Assembly: GCF_038397755.1 (NCBI RefSeq)
Contig: NZ_CP151637.1
Coordinates: 4,216,001 to 4,280,000 of the forward strand
DNA from: Microbacterium sp. LWH7-1.2
GTDB lineage: Bacteria; Actinomycetota; Actinomycetes; Actinomycetales; Microbacteriaceae
Length of the DNA: 64,000 bases
Direction of reading: 5' to 3'
Shown: piece by piece, positions 24,107 through 33,229 of the stretch
How positions within the stretch are numbered: position 1 is the stretch's first letter
Layout: every line of letters begins with the position of its first letter
Position numbers and translations under genes: made by a program
Notes under the pieces: model-generated
The model's database searches: none
Seen by the model: only the letters and a program-made list of their open reading frames with translations
What the model was told of the DNA's origin: nothing

Positions 24107-25086
24107 GCAGGGTTCTCCCTCCTGGTCTGCCGCACGACGAGGAGCTCGACGCGCCGCGTCCGGCCGGTGCGCCCGCGCCGCACCCGCCCGCCCGAGCGGA
24201 TCACCGCGCGCCTGCAAGACCGGAGGCGCGTACCGCGGCTGCCGCACGGGCGCGTCGGCGGCACCTGATCCGGCGTTCGCTGATCATCGCGGCGCTCAGC
24301 CTGCTCGCGCTGGTCTTCGCGTACCCGTTCGTGTGGCTGGTCAGTGCGTCGTTCAAGCCCCGCGGCGAGGTGTTCGACAATCGACTGATCCCCGAGACCT
24401 TCACGTGGGACAACTACGTCCAGGTATGGCAGGCGGCGCCGCTCGCGCTGTGGCTGTGGAACACGCTCCTGGTCACCGTGCTCGCGGCGACCACGGTCAC
24501 TCTCTCGAGTGCCATGGTCGCGTGGGGATTCGCCTACTTCCGATTCCGGGGGAGGGGCGCGCTGTTCGGCGTCGTGCTCGCGACCATGATGCTGCCGGGT
24601 GCGGTCACGATGATTCCCACGTTCCTCATCTGGAACGCCCTCGGATTCGTCGGCACACTGGTGCCCTTGTGGGCGCAGAACATCTTCGGCAGCGCCTTCT
24701 ACGTGTTCCTGCTGCGTCAGTTCATGCTCGGGCTGCCGCGTGAGTTCTTCGAAGCCGCCCGCGTGGACGGCGCATCGAACTGGGACCTCTTCTGGCGCAT
24801 CGCCCTGCCCCTCAGCAAGCCTGCGCTCGCGGTCACGTTCGTATTCGAGGTGCAGGCCGTGTGGACCGATCTCATGCGCGCGCTCATCTACCTGCGGGAT
24901 TCGGCGGATTACACGCTGCCACGCGGGCTCAAGTCTCTCGTCGACGCCTTCGGATTCGGCGGCGAATGGCACTGGGAGCTCATCGTCACAGCGAGCGTCA
25001 TCGCGACGGTTCCCATGATCATCGTGTTCTTCGTCGCCCAACGGCAGATCATCCACGGCATCAGCGCGGGTGGCGTGAAGGGCTGA
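24103..25086 (+). CDS. Carbohydrate ABC transporter permease (MalG/UgpE type)
   Basis: The 327-residue protein begins with an unusual 65-residue cytosolic stretch rich in Pro, Ala and Arg, then has the six-segment MalG-type core (IIAALSLLALVFAYPFVWLVSASFKP, MMLPGAVTMIPTFLIWNALGF, GTLVPLWAQNIFGSAFYVFLLRQF). The EAA loop is LPREFFEAARVDGASNWDLFWRIALPLSKPA. It is the last gene of the importer operon. The missing ATPase suggests use of a common ATPase, as is known for MsiK in actinobacteria. Confidence 0.93.
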   Translation: MSRVLPPGLPHDEELDAPRPAGAPAPHPPARADHRAPARPEARTAAAARARRRHLIRRSLIIAALSLLALVFAYPFVWLVSASFKPRGEVFDNRLIPETFTWDNYVQVWQAAPLALWLWNTLLVTVLAATTVTLSSAMVAWGFAYFRFRGRGALFGVVLATMMLPGAVTMIPTFLIWNALGFVGTLVPLWAQNIFGSAFYVFLLRQFMLGLPREFFEAARVDGASNWDLFWRIALPLSKPALAVTFVFEVQAVWTDLMRALIYLRDSADYTLPRGLKSLVDAFGFGGEWHWELIVTASVIATVPMIIVFFVAQRQIIHGISAGGVKG

Positions 25087-25147
25087 CGGAAGCCCGTGTT
25101 CTGGCGGTGGCTTCTGAGGGATCAGGCCGCCGCGCTGATTCCCGGAT

Positions 25148-26188
25148 TCAGAGCCAGCGGCGGCGTTTGAACATCCCGTAGATCACGAGGTCGATCGTCA
25201 CGATGCCGAGGCCGATGACGATCCACCCGTACTGCCACTGCATCAGCGGGATGTTCTTGAAGTTCATCCCGTAGAGCCCTGCGATCAGCGTGGGCACGGC
25301 CAGGAGCGCGGCGAACGCGGAGATTGTGCGCATGTCCTTGTTCTGGCGGGCGGCGATGTTGTTCTCGTGGCTCGAGAGGATGGCGTCGAGGCCTTTGCTC
25401 TGGTTGTTGATCAGCGCCGCCGTGCCGGCGGCGTCGTCGAGCAGGTCGTGGAGGTAGGGCAGGATCTGCTCGTTGCCGACCGTGAGAGTCTCGAGATGCC
25501 GCGTGCTCTCGTGCAGCGCTGCCGCGATGCTCGAGACCGCGCGGTCGACGCGGCCGATGTTCTTGCGGATCCGGTAGATGCGGTGATGGTCTTCGCGCCC
25601 GCCTTCGCTGAAGACCTGCTCCTCGAGTTCCTCGAGGGCGGTCTCGATATCGGCCGCCGCCTTCGCGTATCCGTCCACGATCTGCGCAATGACCTGGTGC
25701 GCCGCGGGCAGGGTGTCGGAACGCGCGTTCTCCGGGGCCTCCTCGAGCAGCTTCGGCAGGTCCGGAAGCTCCGCCCCGTTTCCCCGCTGCACGGTGAGCA
25801 GCCAACCCTCGCCGATGTACAGGTACGTCTCGCCCAGCAGCAGCGATTCATCCGGCAGGCGCAGCACGTTCCACAGCATGACGAACAGATGCTCGTCGAA
25901 CTTCTGGACCTTCGGCTGCTGTCGGCGCGAGACCACGTCGGCGACGGCGGTGGGGTGGATGCCGAGCACGTCGCGCGCCTGACGCACGGTGTCCTCGTCG
26001 GGTTCGACGAGATGCAGCCAGACGAACTGGTCCTTCCTTCGCGTGCGGTGCACGAGGTCGGGGACATCCGCGAGCGCGACATCGGCCGGCTCGATCGGGC
26101 TGCCCACGAGGAAGATGTGCGCCGACCCGCTCTCGCGAGAAGCGGCATCCCGCTTCTGCGGTGATCGTTTTTCTGTGGATTCGAGCAT
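25148..26188 (-). CDS. corA: CorA-family divalent-cation (Mg2+/Co2+) transporter
   Basis: The ATG at 26188, after GGGAGGACG, gives 346 residues. The large N-terminal cytosolic domain and long helices (DHHRIYRIRKNIGRVDRAVSSIAAALHES) lead to two C-terminal membrane helices, with the diagnostic G-M-N motif at residues 307-309 (GLYGMNFKNIP) and the positive end KRRRWL. CorA pentamers conduct Mg2+ (and Co2+ or Ni2+) inward. The frame is open to 26401, but that extension lacks family similarity and a ribosome-binding site. Confidence 0.93.
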   Translation of the reverse strand: MLESTEKRSPQKRDAASRESGSAHIFLVGSPIEPADVALADVPDLVHRTRRKDQFVWLHLVEPDEDTVRQARDVLGIHPTAVADVVSRRQQPKVQKFDEHLFVMLWNVLRLPDESLLLGETYLYIGEGWLLTVQRGNGAELPDLPKLLEEAPENARSDTLPAAHQVIAQIVDGYAKAAADIETALEELEEQVFSEGGREDHHRIYRIRKNIGRVDRAVSSIAAALHESTRHLETLTVGNEQILPYLHDLLDDAAGTAALINNQSKGLDAILSSHENNIAARQNKDMRTISAFAALLAVPTLIAGLYGMNFKNIPLMQWQYGWIVIGLGIVTIDLVIYGMFKRRRWL

Positions 26189-26374
26189 GAGCGTCCTCCC
26201 CCGACGAGGTTGCCTTGCGCGCAGCGCGACCCTCACCCCCTTGACAAGGGCGGCCATCCGCTCCCGAGCCTGCCGGCCGACCGGCAGGCGACGATCGGGC
26301 CGCCCCGATGTCACGCAGGTAAAAATGGCGCCGTCGTCATCGAACTTCCGTGACGCGCCCGGTAGCCTCGGGGC

Positions 26375-26656
26375 ATGCGCCGCGCGGAGTTGCCCGAACA
26401 CACATGTGGTTGGTCTCCCCGCTATCGGCGCACGGTCCCCAACGACGAGTGCGAGAGGTGTCGTGCAGAGGACGAGCTCATCTTCGACACGCAGCGGTTC
26501 GACCAGCGCAAGCGGTCCTGGATCTATCGGCCGGCTCGAGCATCCAACGCGGTGTCCGCCATCGCGATCACGAACGGCGACGACTCCACCTCTCGCGAAG
26601 CACCCGCCGAGCTACGGCGCGAGACCTTCGTGCCGCTGAAAGGCGTGAAGGAGTAG
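26375..26656 (+). CDS. Small hypothetical protein
   Basis: I do not recognise this 93-residue protein. It is rich in Arg and Glu, has a CERC pair in the middle (NDECERCRAEDE) and a Cys at residue 11, and shows no signal peptide or membrane segment. A -10-like TAGCCT at 26363-26368 lies six bases before the ATG, which suggests a leaderless transcript. It is divergent from corA. Codon use is compatible with coding, but no homology argument can be made. Confidence 0.5.
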   Translation: MRRAELPEHTCGWSPRYRRTVPNDECERCRAEDELIFDTQRFDQRKRSWIYRPARASNAVSAIAITNGDDSTSREAPAELRRETFVPLKGVKE

Positions 26657-26778
26657 CGAGACAGCCGCCTGACAGCCGTGACCATTGGGTCGCCGCCGGT
26701 TGCATCCGCGGAGTCCTACCACAGCGCGGGCCTTGACACCAACCCGTATGGCGGTCGCTGCGGGCGTGGCACCCTGAC

Positions 26779-26802
26779 GAACATGTCTTCGACAACATGT
26801 TC
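26779..26802. repeat. Inverted repeat over the DUF305 leader start
   Basis: GAACATGT (26779-26786) and ACATGTTC (26795-26802) are perfect 8-bp inverted arms around an 8-nt spacer; the ATG at 26783 is inside the left arm. It could be an operator or a leader hairpin hiding the start. Confidence 0.6.
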
Positions 26803-26911
26803 GAGACGCGCCACCGCGCTCACCACCATCCCAGTGGCACTGACCATCATGCTGACCGGCTGCGGCAGCCCGAGCAGCAGCGAGTCGCGGCCCGGCACTA
26901 CCCAGTGCTGA
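26783..26911 (+). pseudogene. Out-of-frame lipoprotein signal peptide of the DUF305 gene
   Basis: This short frame encodes MSSTTCSRRATALTTIP followed by VALTIMLTGCGSP, a lipoprotein signal with an LTGC lipobox, then Ser-rich residues, and stops at 26909-26911. The DUF305 body continues two bases later in the +1 frame, and that frame is open back past 26890. A one-base insertion or deletion in about 26885-26900 (G/C-rich, GCGGCCCGGC) would restore one continuous lipoprotein. It is either a true frameshift or a sequence error. Confidence 0.7.
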
Positions 26912-26912
26912 A

Positions 26913-27410
<498 letters not shown>

Positions 27411-27545
27411 GCCGTCGGGTCGGCCTGCCTTGCGACTCGGCGGTCGGAGGCGACTTCCCCGGGGTCGCTCGTCGCCTCGACTTCTGCCACGTGGCGGGCG
27501 ACGACGTCGCGTGGGGTCGTCGACTCGGACTCGTGTACAGGTGAC

Positions 27546-29018
27546 TCACGGGTGATCCCCGCTCGATGTCACGTGAGTGCGCAAGGCCGGTTCCTTCGCG
27601 ACAACGACGTCGGCAGGGTCCCCGACGGTCGTGATCTCCGCCGTGTCTGGTTCGGCGGGGCGGGCGGGCGCTTTGGTCGGTGCGTAGCTGTAGCGGTGGT
27701 CTTCGCGGGAGCGGGACAGGTTGAACACGGCGCCTTCGACGGTGGCGCCGATGGCGGTGAGCCGGTCCATGGCCCGCCGCAGTTCGCGGACGCGGAGCAC
27801 GCGGGCGCCGATGACGAGGATGACGCCGCCGAGCAGTCGGGCCAGCACGGCGCCGTCGGGGACGGGGTTCAGCGGCGGGCAGTCGATGATGGTGACGTCG
27901 TAGCGTTCGCGGATCCGCCGCAGGACTTCGCTGGCGGCGGCGGATTCGAGCAGTTCGCTGGGGTTGGGGGGCCGGGAGCCGGCGAGGACGACTTTGAGGT
28001 CGTCGGGTCCCCAGCTGACGATCGCCTCGTCCAGGGTGATGTCGCCGGTGAGCACGTCGGTGAAGCCGGTGTACTCGGGAAGGTCGAGCACGTCGCTGAG
28101 GGTGGGGCGGCGCAGGTCGGCTTCGACGAGGCAGACCTCGAGGCCGGAGGCGGCCAGCGCGGCGGCGATGTTCGCCGCGGTCGCGCTCTTGCCCTCGCCG
28201 GGTCGTGAGGAGGTGACGGCGAACACCTTGTGCGGGTCTCCGGGTTGCAGGAACCGGAGGTTGGCGCGCAGCTGCCGGTATTCCTCGCCGCGTCGGGACC
28301 CGCTCTTCATGACCGCGATGGGGTCGCGTTGCGCGCGCCGGTCGAAGGACACCACGCCCAGCACCGGCAGCCCGGTGATCTCCGTGACCTGGTCCTTGTC
28401 GCGCACGCGGGCGTCGACGACGCCGCGCAGCACGACGACGACGGCCGCCGCGACCAGCCCGGCGAGCAGTCCCGTGAGCAGCAGCAGTGGCACGTTCGGT
28501 GACGACGGCGCCGATGGCGCGGTCGCGGACTCGATGACTTGCAGGCGGACCGGCGACTGACCGTCGACTCGGGGTGTGAGAGACGGGACGACTTGTGCGA
28601 GGTAGGTGGACACCGAGTTGGCGATCGCGGCCGCCCGCTCGGGGGACTCGTCGGTCGCCGAGATGGTGATGACGCTGGTGTTCAGGGGAACGGATGTCGA
28701 GACCTGACGTCGCAGCTGCGAGATCGTGACATCGAGATCGAGCGATTCGATCACGGGGGCGAGCACCACCTCGCGGGTGGCGACCGCACTGAAGTTGCGG
28801 GCCTGCAGCTGCGAGAAGTTCGACGACTGCGCGAGCTCCCCGGTACTGGCCCCGCCCGTGACCGTGACGAACACGTCCGCGCTGGCCGTGTACTCACGCG
28901 GCGCCGCGACGACGAGCGCCCACCCCCCCAGGACGCCCAGCATCAGACAGGCCACGACGACCGCCCAATGATGCCGGACGAGCCGCAGCAGAGCCTTGGT
29001 ATCCATACCCTCGCCCAT
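27546..29018 (-). CDS. Polysaccharide co-polymerase/BY-kinase (Wzz domain fused to CpsD-like ATPase)
   Basis: A 490-residue fused protein. The N-terminal Wzz part has membrane segments at about 16-37 and 176-198 flanking an extracytoplasmic domain; the C-terminal cytosolic BY-kinase has Walker A (RPGEGKS, 272-278), Walker A' (VEADLRRP, Asp301) and Walker B (VTIIDCPP, Asp379). Such proteins set chain length and export of capsule or exopolysaccharide. The usual C-terminal Tyr cluster is reduced to Y443 and Y445. Starts at 29018 and 29006 are both possible. No other polysaccharide gene is within reach. Confidence 0.85.
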   Translation of the reverse strand: MGEGMDTKALLRLVRHHWAVVVACLMLGVLGGWALVVAAPREYTASADVFVTVTGGASTGELAQSSNFSQLQARNFSAVATREVVLAPVIESLDLDVTISQLRRQVSTSVPLNTSVITISATDESPERAAAIANSVSTYLAQVVPSLTPRVDGQSPVRLQVIESATAPSAPSSPNVPLLLLTGLLAGLVAAAVVVVLRGVVDARVRDKDQVTEITGLPVLGVVSFDRRAQRDPIAVMKSGSRRGEEYRQLRANLRFLQPGDPHKVFAVTSSRPGEGKSATAANIAAALAASGLEVCLVEADLRRPTLSDVLDLPEYTGFTDVLTGDITLDEAIVSWGPDDLKVVLAGSRPPNPSELLESAAASEVLRRIRERYDVTIIDCPPLNPVPDGAVLARLLGGVILVIGARVLRVRELRRAMDRLTAIGATVEGAVFNLSRSREDHRYSYAPTKAPARPAEPDTAEITTVGDPADVVVAKEPALRTHVTSSGDHP

Positions 29019-29632
29019 GATCACGCCGAGGGGGCAGGGAGGTTCGCGGTTCTCCCTGGCCCCTGCCCCATCCTCATGCTGGATCGCCAGGATCGAATGC
29101 TCAGAAGGGAGGAGTGGGAGGCTGCGATCATGTTCGATGAAGCAGTCGGATAGTACGGCGTCCTCGTGCCGGTCAGCCATTGTCGACGCAGCGCGCTGAG
29201 TCGACCGACGGTGCCACTAAGCAGTGGCCACGCCGCGTGACGTCGCACGGCATCGCCCAACCTGTTGCTGAACGGTCCCTTCGACGCGACGCTTCGATCG
29301 CAACCGAGCATCATTCCCTCTCCCGGTGCCGATTCTTCCCGCATCTTGTGGATATGGAAGAGCCCTTGACTTCTCACGGCCGACGTGGTGGACCGGCCCG
29401 CCAACACCGATGGCCTTCGAAGTCGGCGCACTGTAAAGCGCGACACGTTGGCCGCAGGGCCGGCTCGACCGGCTCAGTGCCCGGAAATCGAATGGATGGC
29501 GACGCGCAGTAGCTGGTGGTTGGGCAAATCGATGAGGCGTCCTCTCACCACGTCCTCGGGGGGAGCAAGGCGATGAGGGGCCGCCTGGTCGGGAGGATAC
29601 AACGCGAACCCCGCGGCTCGCCGCCCAGACGC
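29019..29632. other. Gene-free stretch at the left edge of the arsenic block
   Basis: About 614 bases without a convincing gene. Several 60- to 140-codon frames exist on both strands, but none has a recognisable fold, ribosome-binding site or coherent codon pattern. Composition looks less GC-rich than the flanks. I saw no transposase remnant, tRNA copy or clear long repeat. It may hold the promoter of the BY-kinase gene and eroded sequence at an insertion boundary. Confidence 0.4.
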
Positions 29633-30784
29633 CTAGCGCCGGATGGCGAGGAGTCCGCCCACGGCGCAGACGACAGCCATCACGAAGGCCATCGACGCAT
29701 ATGACCCGAGCGCGCCGGCGACCAACGCGGCTGCGCCAGGCGCGAACGCGGTCAGCGCCATGACCGGCGCGGCGAGAGCCCCGTTGAGTCTCCCGTACGA
29801 GTCCACGCCCCAGCGATCGGCGACCGCCGATGCTTGGACGAGCGTGAGCGCGCCGCGGACAGCGCCGGCAGCAAGCCCGGCGATGAGGATCCCGAGGGTT
29901 CCCCCGACGAATGCGAACGCCCAGAGGGCACTGGAGCCCAGAAGACCCGCCAGCATGGCAGCGATCCACGGAGCGGCTGTGCGGGGGAGGGTCATATAGA
30001 GCAGCCGCCCGAACACCTGGCCGGCGCCGATCACGCCGAGTACCCACGCTGCGGTCTGCAGGTCGAAGCCCTTCTCAACCGACGCGGGGACGGCAGACAG
30101 CGTCACGGCGTAGAGCGAGAACGACATCAGGGCGAACGAGCTGGCAAGGATCCAGAAGCGGCGGGAGCGGAGGATGCGCCGGGACGCGCCATCACGCTCG
30201 GCTACCTTGTCGAGGTGCGGCCAGGCCCGTTCCACGGTGAGAGCGTAGGTGGGGATCGCGGCCGCCGCGAGGATCGCGGCGAGGACCACGAACGCCACCC
30301 GCCATCCGACTTCGAGGACGAGCCACCCGGTGAGGGGCGCGAAGATCGTGGATGCGAGTCCGCCGGCGAGGGTGACGAGTGTGAGTGGTCCGCGTCGATC
30401 GGAATGGTAGCGGTGTGTGATGACGGTGAAGGCGGCCTGGTAGAGCACGGCCGCCTGGGCTGTGCCGCACACGATCCATGCCGCGGCGAAGATCCATATG
30501 GTCGGGGATGCCGCGGCGGCTAGCAGCGCGATTGTTCCGACGATGGCGCCGGTCACCATGACGCGTCGGGGATGTCGATCCAGCCACCGCCCGACCGGGA
30601 CAGCGGAGACTGCGGAGGTAAGCAGCCCGGCGGTGATGGCGAGGAAGATCGCCCGCTCGTCCCACCCGGTCTCGTCGGCGATCGCGGGCGCTGCGACGAG
30701 CACGGCGTAGTAGAGCACGCCCCATGCGATGACCTGCGTGACCGCCAGGGCGGCCAGGTGCGCGCCGGATCGGGGACGCGTCAT
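29633..30784 (-). CDS. MFS transporter of the arsenic block
   Basis: The start at 30784 gives 383 residues with twelve hydrophobic segments in two halves and an MFS loop-2/3-like motif (PVGRWLDRHPRRVMVTGA). It begins four bases after the aquaporin stop codon, so arsR, aquaporin and this gene form one operon. MFS proteins of arsenic loci include ArsJ and ArsK-type exporters; which substrate this one moves (arsenite, an organoarsenical or an acetylated product) cannot be decided by eye. The longer fused frame upstream is antisense or shadow sequence. Confidence 0.85.
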   Translation of the reverse strand: MTRPRSGAHLAALAVTQVIAWGVLYYAVLVAAPAIADETGWDERAIFLAITAGLLTSAVSAVPVGRWLDRHPRRVMVTGAIVGTIALLAAAASPTIWIFAAAWIVCGTAQAAVLYQAAFTVITHRYHSDRRGPLTLVTLAGGLASTIFAPLTGWLVLEVGWRVAFVVLAAILAAAAIPTYALTVERAWPHLDKVAERDGASRRILRSRRFWILASSFALMSFSLYAVTLSAVPASVEKGFDLQTAAWVLGVIGAGQVFGRLLYMTLPRTAAPWIAAMLAGLLGSSALWAFAFVGGTLGILIAGLAAGAVRGALTLVQASAVADRWGVDSYGRLNGALAAPVMALTAFAPGAAALVAGALGSYASMAFVMAVVCAVGGLLAIRR

Positions 30785-30788
30785 GGGC

Positions 30789-31475
30789 TCAGTCTCGCGC
30801 GGTGGCGGGCTCCGCGGCGGCGGGGAACAGCACCCGGACGGCGGCGAAGCCGAGTGCCGCGCCGACCAGTTGCGCGCCGATGAACGGCAGCGCGGAGGCG
30901 GGGGCGATGCCGGCGAACGTGTCTGTGAACATGCGGCCGATGGTGATCGCGGGGTTGGCGAAGCTCGTCGACGAGGTGAAGAAGTAGGCGGCGCCGATGT
31001 AGGCGCCGACCGCGGGGGCGGCCAGGTGGGAGCGGCCGGTGCGGACCAGCGCGAAGATGACCAGGATGAGCCCGGCGGTGGCGACCACCTCGGACAGGAG
31101 GTGCGGCCAGTCCGCCCGGTCGGTGGTGCTCCAGGCCACGGCCGGGGCGGCGAACATGACGTTCGCCAGCACCGCGCCGGCGATGCAGCCGAGCACCTGG
31201 GTGGGCAGGTAGACGGCGGCGGTGGACCAGCTGCGGCGGTGCAAGGTGATGTCCACAACGGTGACCACGGGGTTGAAATGAGACCCGGAGACGGTGGCGA
31301 ACGCGAGGATCAGCACGGCCAGTCCGAGGGCGGTGGCGATCGCGTTCTCGAACAGCTGCAGCCCGACGTCGGTCGGGGAGAGGCGTTGCGCGGCGATGCC
31401 GGAGCCGACCACGACCGCGGCGAGTCCTGCGCTGCCGAGGAACTCGCCGACGGCAGCGCGTGCGAGGGGGCTCAC
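30789..31475 (-). CDS. MIP-family channel (aquaglyceroporin, AqpS-like)
   Basis: From GTG 31475, which overlaps the arsR stop (GTGA), the protein has 228 residues and six membrane segments. The two pore motifs are N68-P69-V70 (SHFNPVVT) and N174-P175-A176 (FANPAIT); the first is NPV rather than NPA. Channels of this kind in ars operons, such as AqpS, pass As(OH)3 or methylated arsenicals down their gradient, so that arsenite made inside by ArsC can leave. This fits a block that has arsenate reductases but no visible Acr3 or ArsB pump. Confidence 0.88.
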   Translation of the reverse strand: MSPLARAAVGEFLGSAGLAAVVVGSGIAAQRLSPTDVGLQLFENAIATALGLAVLILAFATVSGSHFNPVVTVVDITLHRRSWSTAAVYLPTQVLGCIAGAVLANVMFAAPAVAWSTTDRADWPHLLSEVVATAGLILVIFALVRTGRSHLAAPAVGAYIGAAYFFTSSTSFANPAITIGRMFTDTFAGIAPASALPFIGAQLVGAALGFAAVRVLFPAAAEPATARD

Positions 31476-31822
31476 GAGGCGACGAGGAGCTGCGAGACGC
31501 GGTCGAGCGCGCCGGGCACGAGCTTGAAGTACGCCCACGTGCCTCGCTTGCTGCGCGTGAGGAAACCGGCGTTGGTGAGGATCTTCAGATGGTGCGACAC
31601 GGTCGGCTGACTCAGCCCGACCGGTTCGATCAGGTCGCACACACACGCTTCGGTGTCTTCGGAGGCCGCCACGATGGACAGCAGCCGCAGCCGCGTCGGA
31701 TCGGCAAGAGCCTTCATCGTCCCGGCCAGCTGCTCCGCCTCTTCGGCGGTGAGCGGCTCGCGTACCAGCGGTGTGCAGCACACGCCGGCGGTGACGTCGG
31801 TGAGGTCGAGCATGGTGGCCAT
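31472..31822 (-). CDS. arsR: ArsR-family As(III)-responsive repressor
   Basis: The 116-residue repressor has an ArsR winged helix (LADPTRLRLLSIVAASED, LSQPTVSHHLKILTNAGFL). Cysteines lie at 15, 16, 60 and 62: an N-terminal GVCCTPLV and EACVCDL in the third helix. The CC pair at 15/16 together with a Cys in the CVCDL region is the arrangement described for the Corynebacterium glutamicum arsenic repressor. It heads a leftward operon with the aquaporin and MFS genes and is divergent from the FAD oxidoreductase gene; an operator-like palindrome lies between. Confidence 0.92.
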   Translation of the reverse strand: MATMLDLTDVTAGVCCTPLVREPLTAEEAEQLAGTMKALADPTRLRLLSIVAASEDTEACVCDLIEPVGLSQPTVSHHLKILTNAGFLTRSKRGTWAYFKLVPGALDRVSQLLVAS

Positions 31823-31838
31823 ACATCGACAGTAGTGG

Positions 31839-31858
31839 ATATTGACAGTTGTCGATAT
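31839..31858. promoter_or_regulatory. Operator of the Cys-type ArsR
   Basis: ATATTGACA-GT-TGTCGATAT is an inverted repeat with one mismatch, between arsR (start 31822) and the divergent flavoprotein gene (start 31910). A second ATCGACA half-site lies at 31825-31831. The sequence differs from the ATAGA-N6-TCTAT sites of the fusion repressors, so two regulators act in the block. Confidence 0.75.
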
Positions 31859-31909
31859 GCCGTTGCAGAATCGAGCATCGAAGTTCATCGATATTCGTTG
31901 GAGGCTGTT

Positions 31910-33229
31910 GTGACTCTGCTCGACCCGACACCGCGAACCGTGACCGCGGACCGTGTGTCGACCCTTCCCGTCGTGATCATCGGCGCCGGCCCGATCGGAC
32001 TGGCGGCCGCGGCCAACCTGGTCGAGCGCGACATCGACATCGTCATCTTCGAAGCCGGGGACCAGGTCGCCGCGAGCGTGCGGTCCTGGGGCCACACGCG
32101 ACTGTTCTCGCCGTGGAAACACCTCGTCGACCCCGCCTCCCGCCGCCTACTCGCCGAGCACGGCTGGGAGATCCCGGCGCCGGAGGCGGCTCCGACCGGT
32201 GCCGAGCTGGTGGAGCAGTACGTCGCGCCGCTGGCCGAGTTGCCGGAGATCGCCTCCCGGCTGCGGCTGGGCGTCGAGGTCGTCGCGGTCACCCGCGAGG
32301 GCATGGACCGCACCCGCACCCGCTCGCGCGCAGCGACCCCATTCGCGGTCCGCATCCGCAGCGCAAACGGCGACATCGAGGACATCGCCGCTCGCGCGGT
32401 GATCGACGCGTCCGGCACCTATCGCTCGCCCAACTCGCTGTCCTCCAACGGGCTCGAGCTCTTGGGTATGACCGACATCGCCGATGCGGTGGCACCGGCG
32501 CTGCCGGACGTCCTCGGCCGCGACCGGGAGCGTTTCGCCGGCCGCCACACCACCGTCGTGGGCGCGGGCCACTCCGCAGCGAACACCCTCCTGGGACTGG
32601 CGGAGCTGGCGCTTCAGGAGCCGGGAACGACCGTGACCTGGCTGATCCGCAACGCGCAGGCCGTCCGGGTCTCTTCGTCCCCGGATGACGAACTCGCCGA
32701 TCGCGCGCGGCTGGGCAGCCGCGTGGACCACGCCGTCGCCGACGGCCGGATCACCGTGCTCGATGGCTTCGAGATCATCCGTGCCCGACGCACCGGCGGA
32801 GGCGTCGAGCTCGTCGGGCAACGGCGCGGCGAGGTCGTCGTCCACACCACCGATGTCGTCGTGAACGCCACCGGGTTCCGTCCCAACCTCGAGATGCTGC
32901 GCGAGATCCGCCTCGAGCTCGACGAGATCGTCGAGGCTCCCAAGCGCCTCGCCCCGCTGATCGACCCGAACGTGCACTCCTGTGGGACTGTCGAGCCCCA
33001 CGGGTTCCGCGAGCTCACCCACCCCGAGCAGGGATTCTTCATCGTCGGCATGAAGTCCTACGGGCGCGCGCCGACCTTCCTACTCGCCACCGGCTACGAG
33101 CAGGTCCGCTCCGTCACCGCATGGCTCGCCGGCGACACCGCCTCGGCATCGAACGTCGAGCTGGTCCTCCCTTCGACCGGAGTGTGCTCCACGAACCTCG
33201 GCGACGGCGCGTCAAGCTGCTGCTCGTGA
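31910..33229 (+). CDS. FAD/NAD(P)-binding oxidoreductase of arsenic locus (ArsO-like)
   Basis: GTG 31910, after TTGGAGG, gives 439 residues. Two Rossmann motifs are present: VVIIGAGPIGLAAAANL (residues 21-37) and TTVVGAGHSAANTLLG near residue 210, with VVNATGFRPN as the ATG-like motif; this is the layout of flavoprotein monooxygenases and thioredoxin-reductase-like enzymes. The C-terminus ends GASSCCS, a vicinal Cys pair that could bind As(III) or act in thiol exchange. Similar genes recur next to arsR and are called arsO-like, with unproven reaction. Its end overlaps the acetyltransferase start. Confidence 0.82.
   Translation: MTLLDPTPRTVTADRVSTLPVVIIGAGPIGLAAAANLVERDIDIVIFEAGDQVAASVRSWGHTRLFSPWKHLVDPASRRLLAEHGWEIPAPEAAPTGAELVEQYVAPLAELPEIASRLRLGVEVVAVTREGMDRTRTRSRAATPFAVRIRSANGDIEDIAARAVIDASGTYRSPNSLSSNGLELLGMTDIADAVAPALPDVLGRDRERFAGRHTTVVGAGHSAANTLLGLAELALQEPGTTVTWLIRNAQAVRVSSSPDDELADRARLGSRVDHAVADGRITVLDGFEIIRARRTGGGVELVGQRRGEVVVHTTDVVVNATGFRPNLEMLREIRLELDEIVEAPKRLAPLIDPNVHSCGTVEPHGFRELTHPEQGFFIVGMKSYGRAPTFLLATGYEQVRSVTAWLAGDTASASNVELVLPSTGVCSTNLGDGASSCCS

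Noticed and set aside
26779..26802. LexA box before the DUF305 gene
   Set aside because: Half-sites GAAC and GTTC are present but 16 bases apart, not the 4 needed for LexA.
29019..29632. Genes of 110-140 codons in the gap
   Set aside because: No ribosome-binding site, no recognisable domain, and overlapping frames on both strands look alike.
30785..31258. Apparent fusion of MFS to an upstream Pro/Ser-rich domain
   Set aside because: The added part is the aquaporin gene read in another frame.
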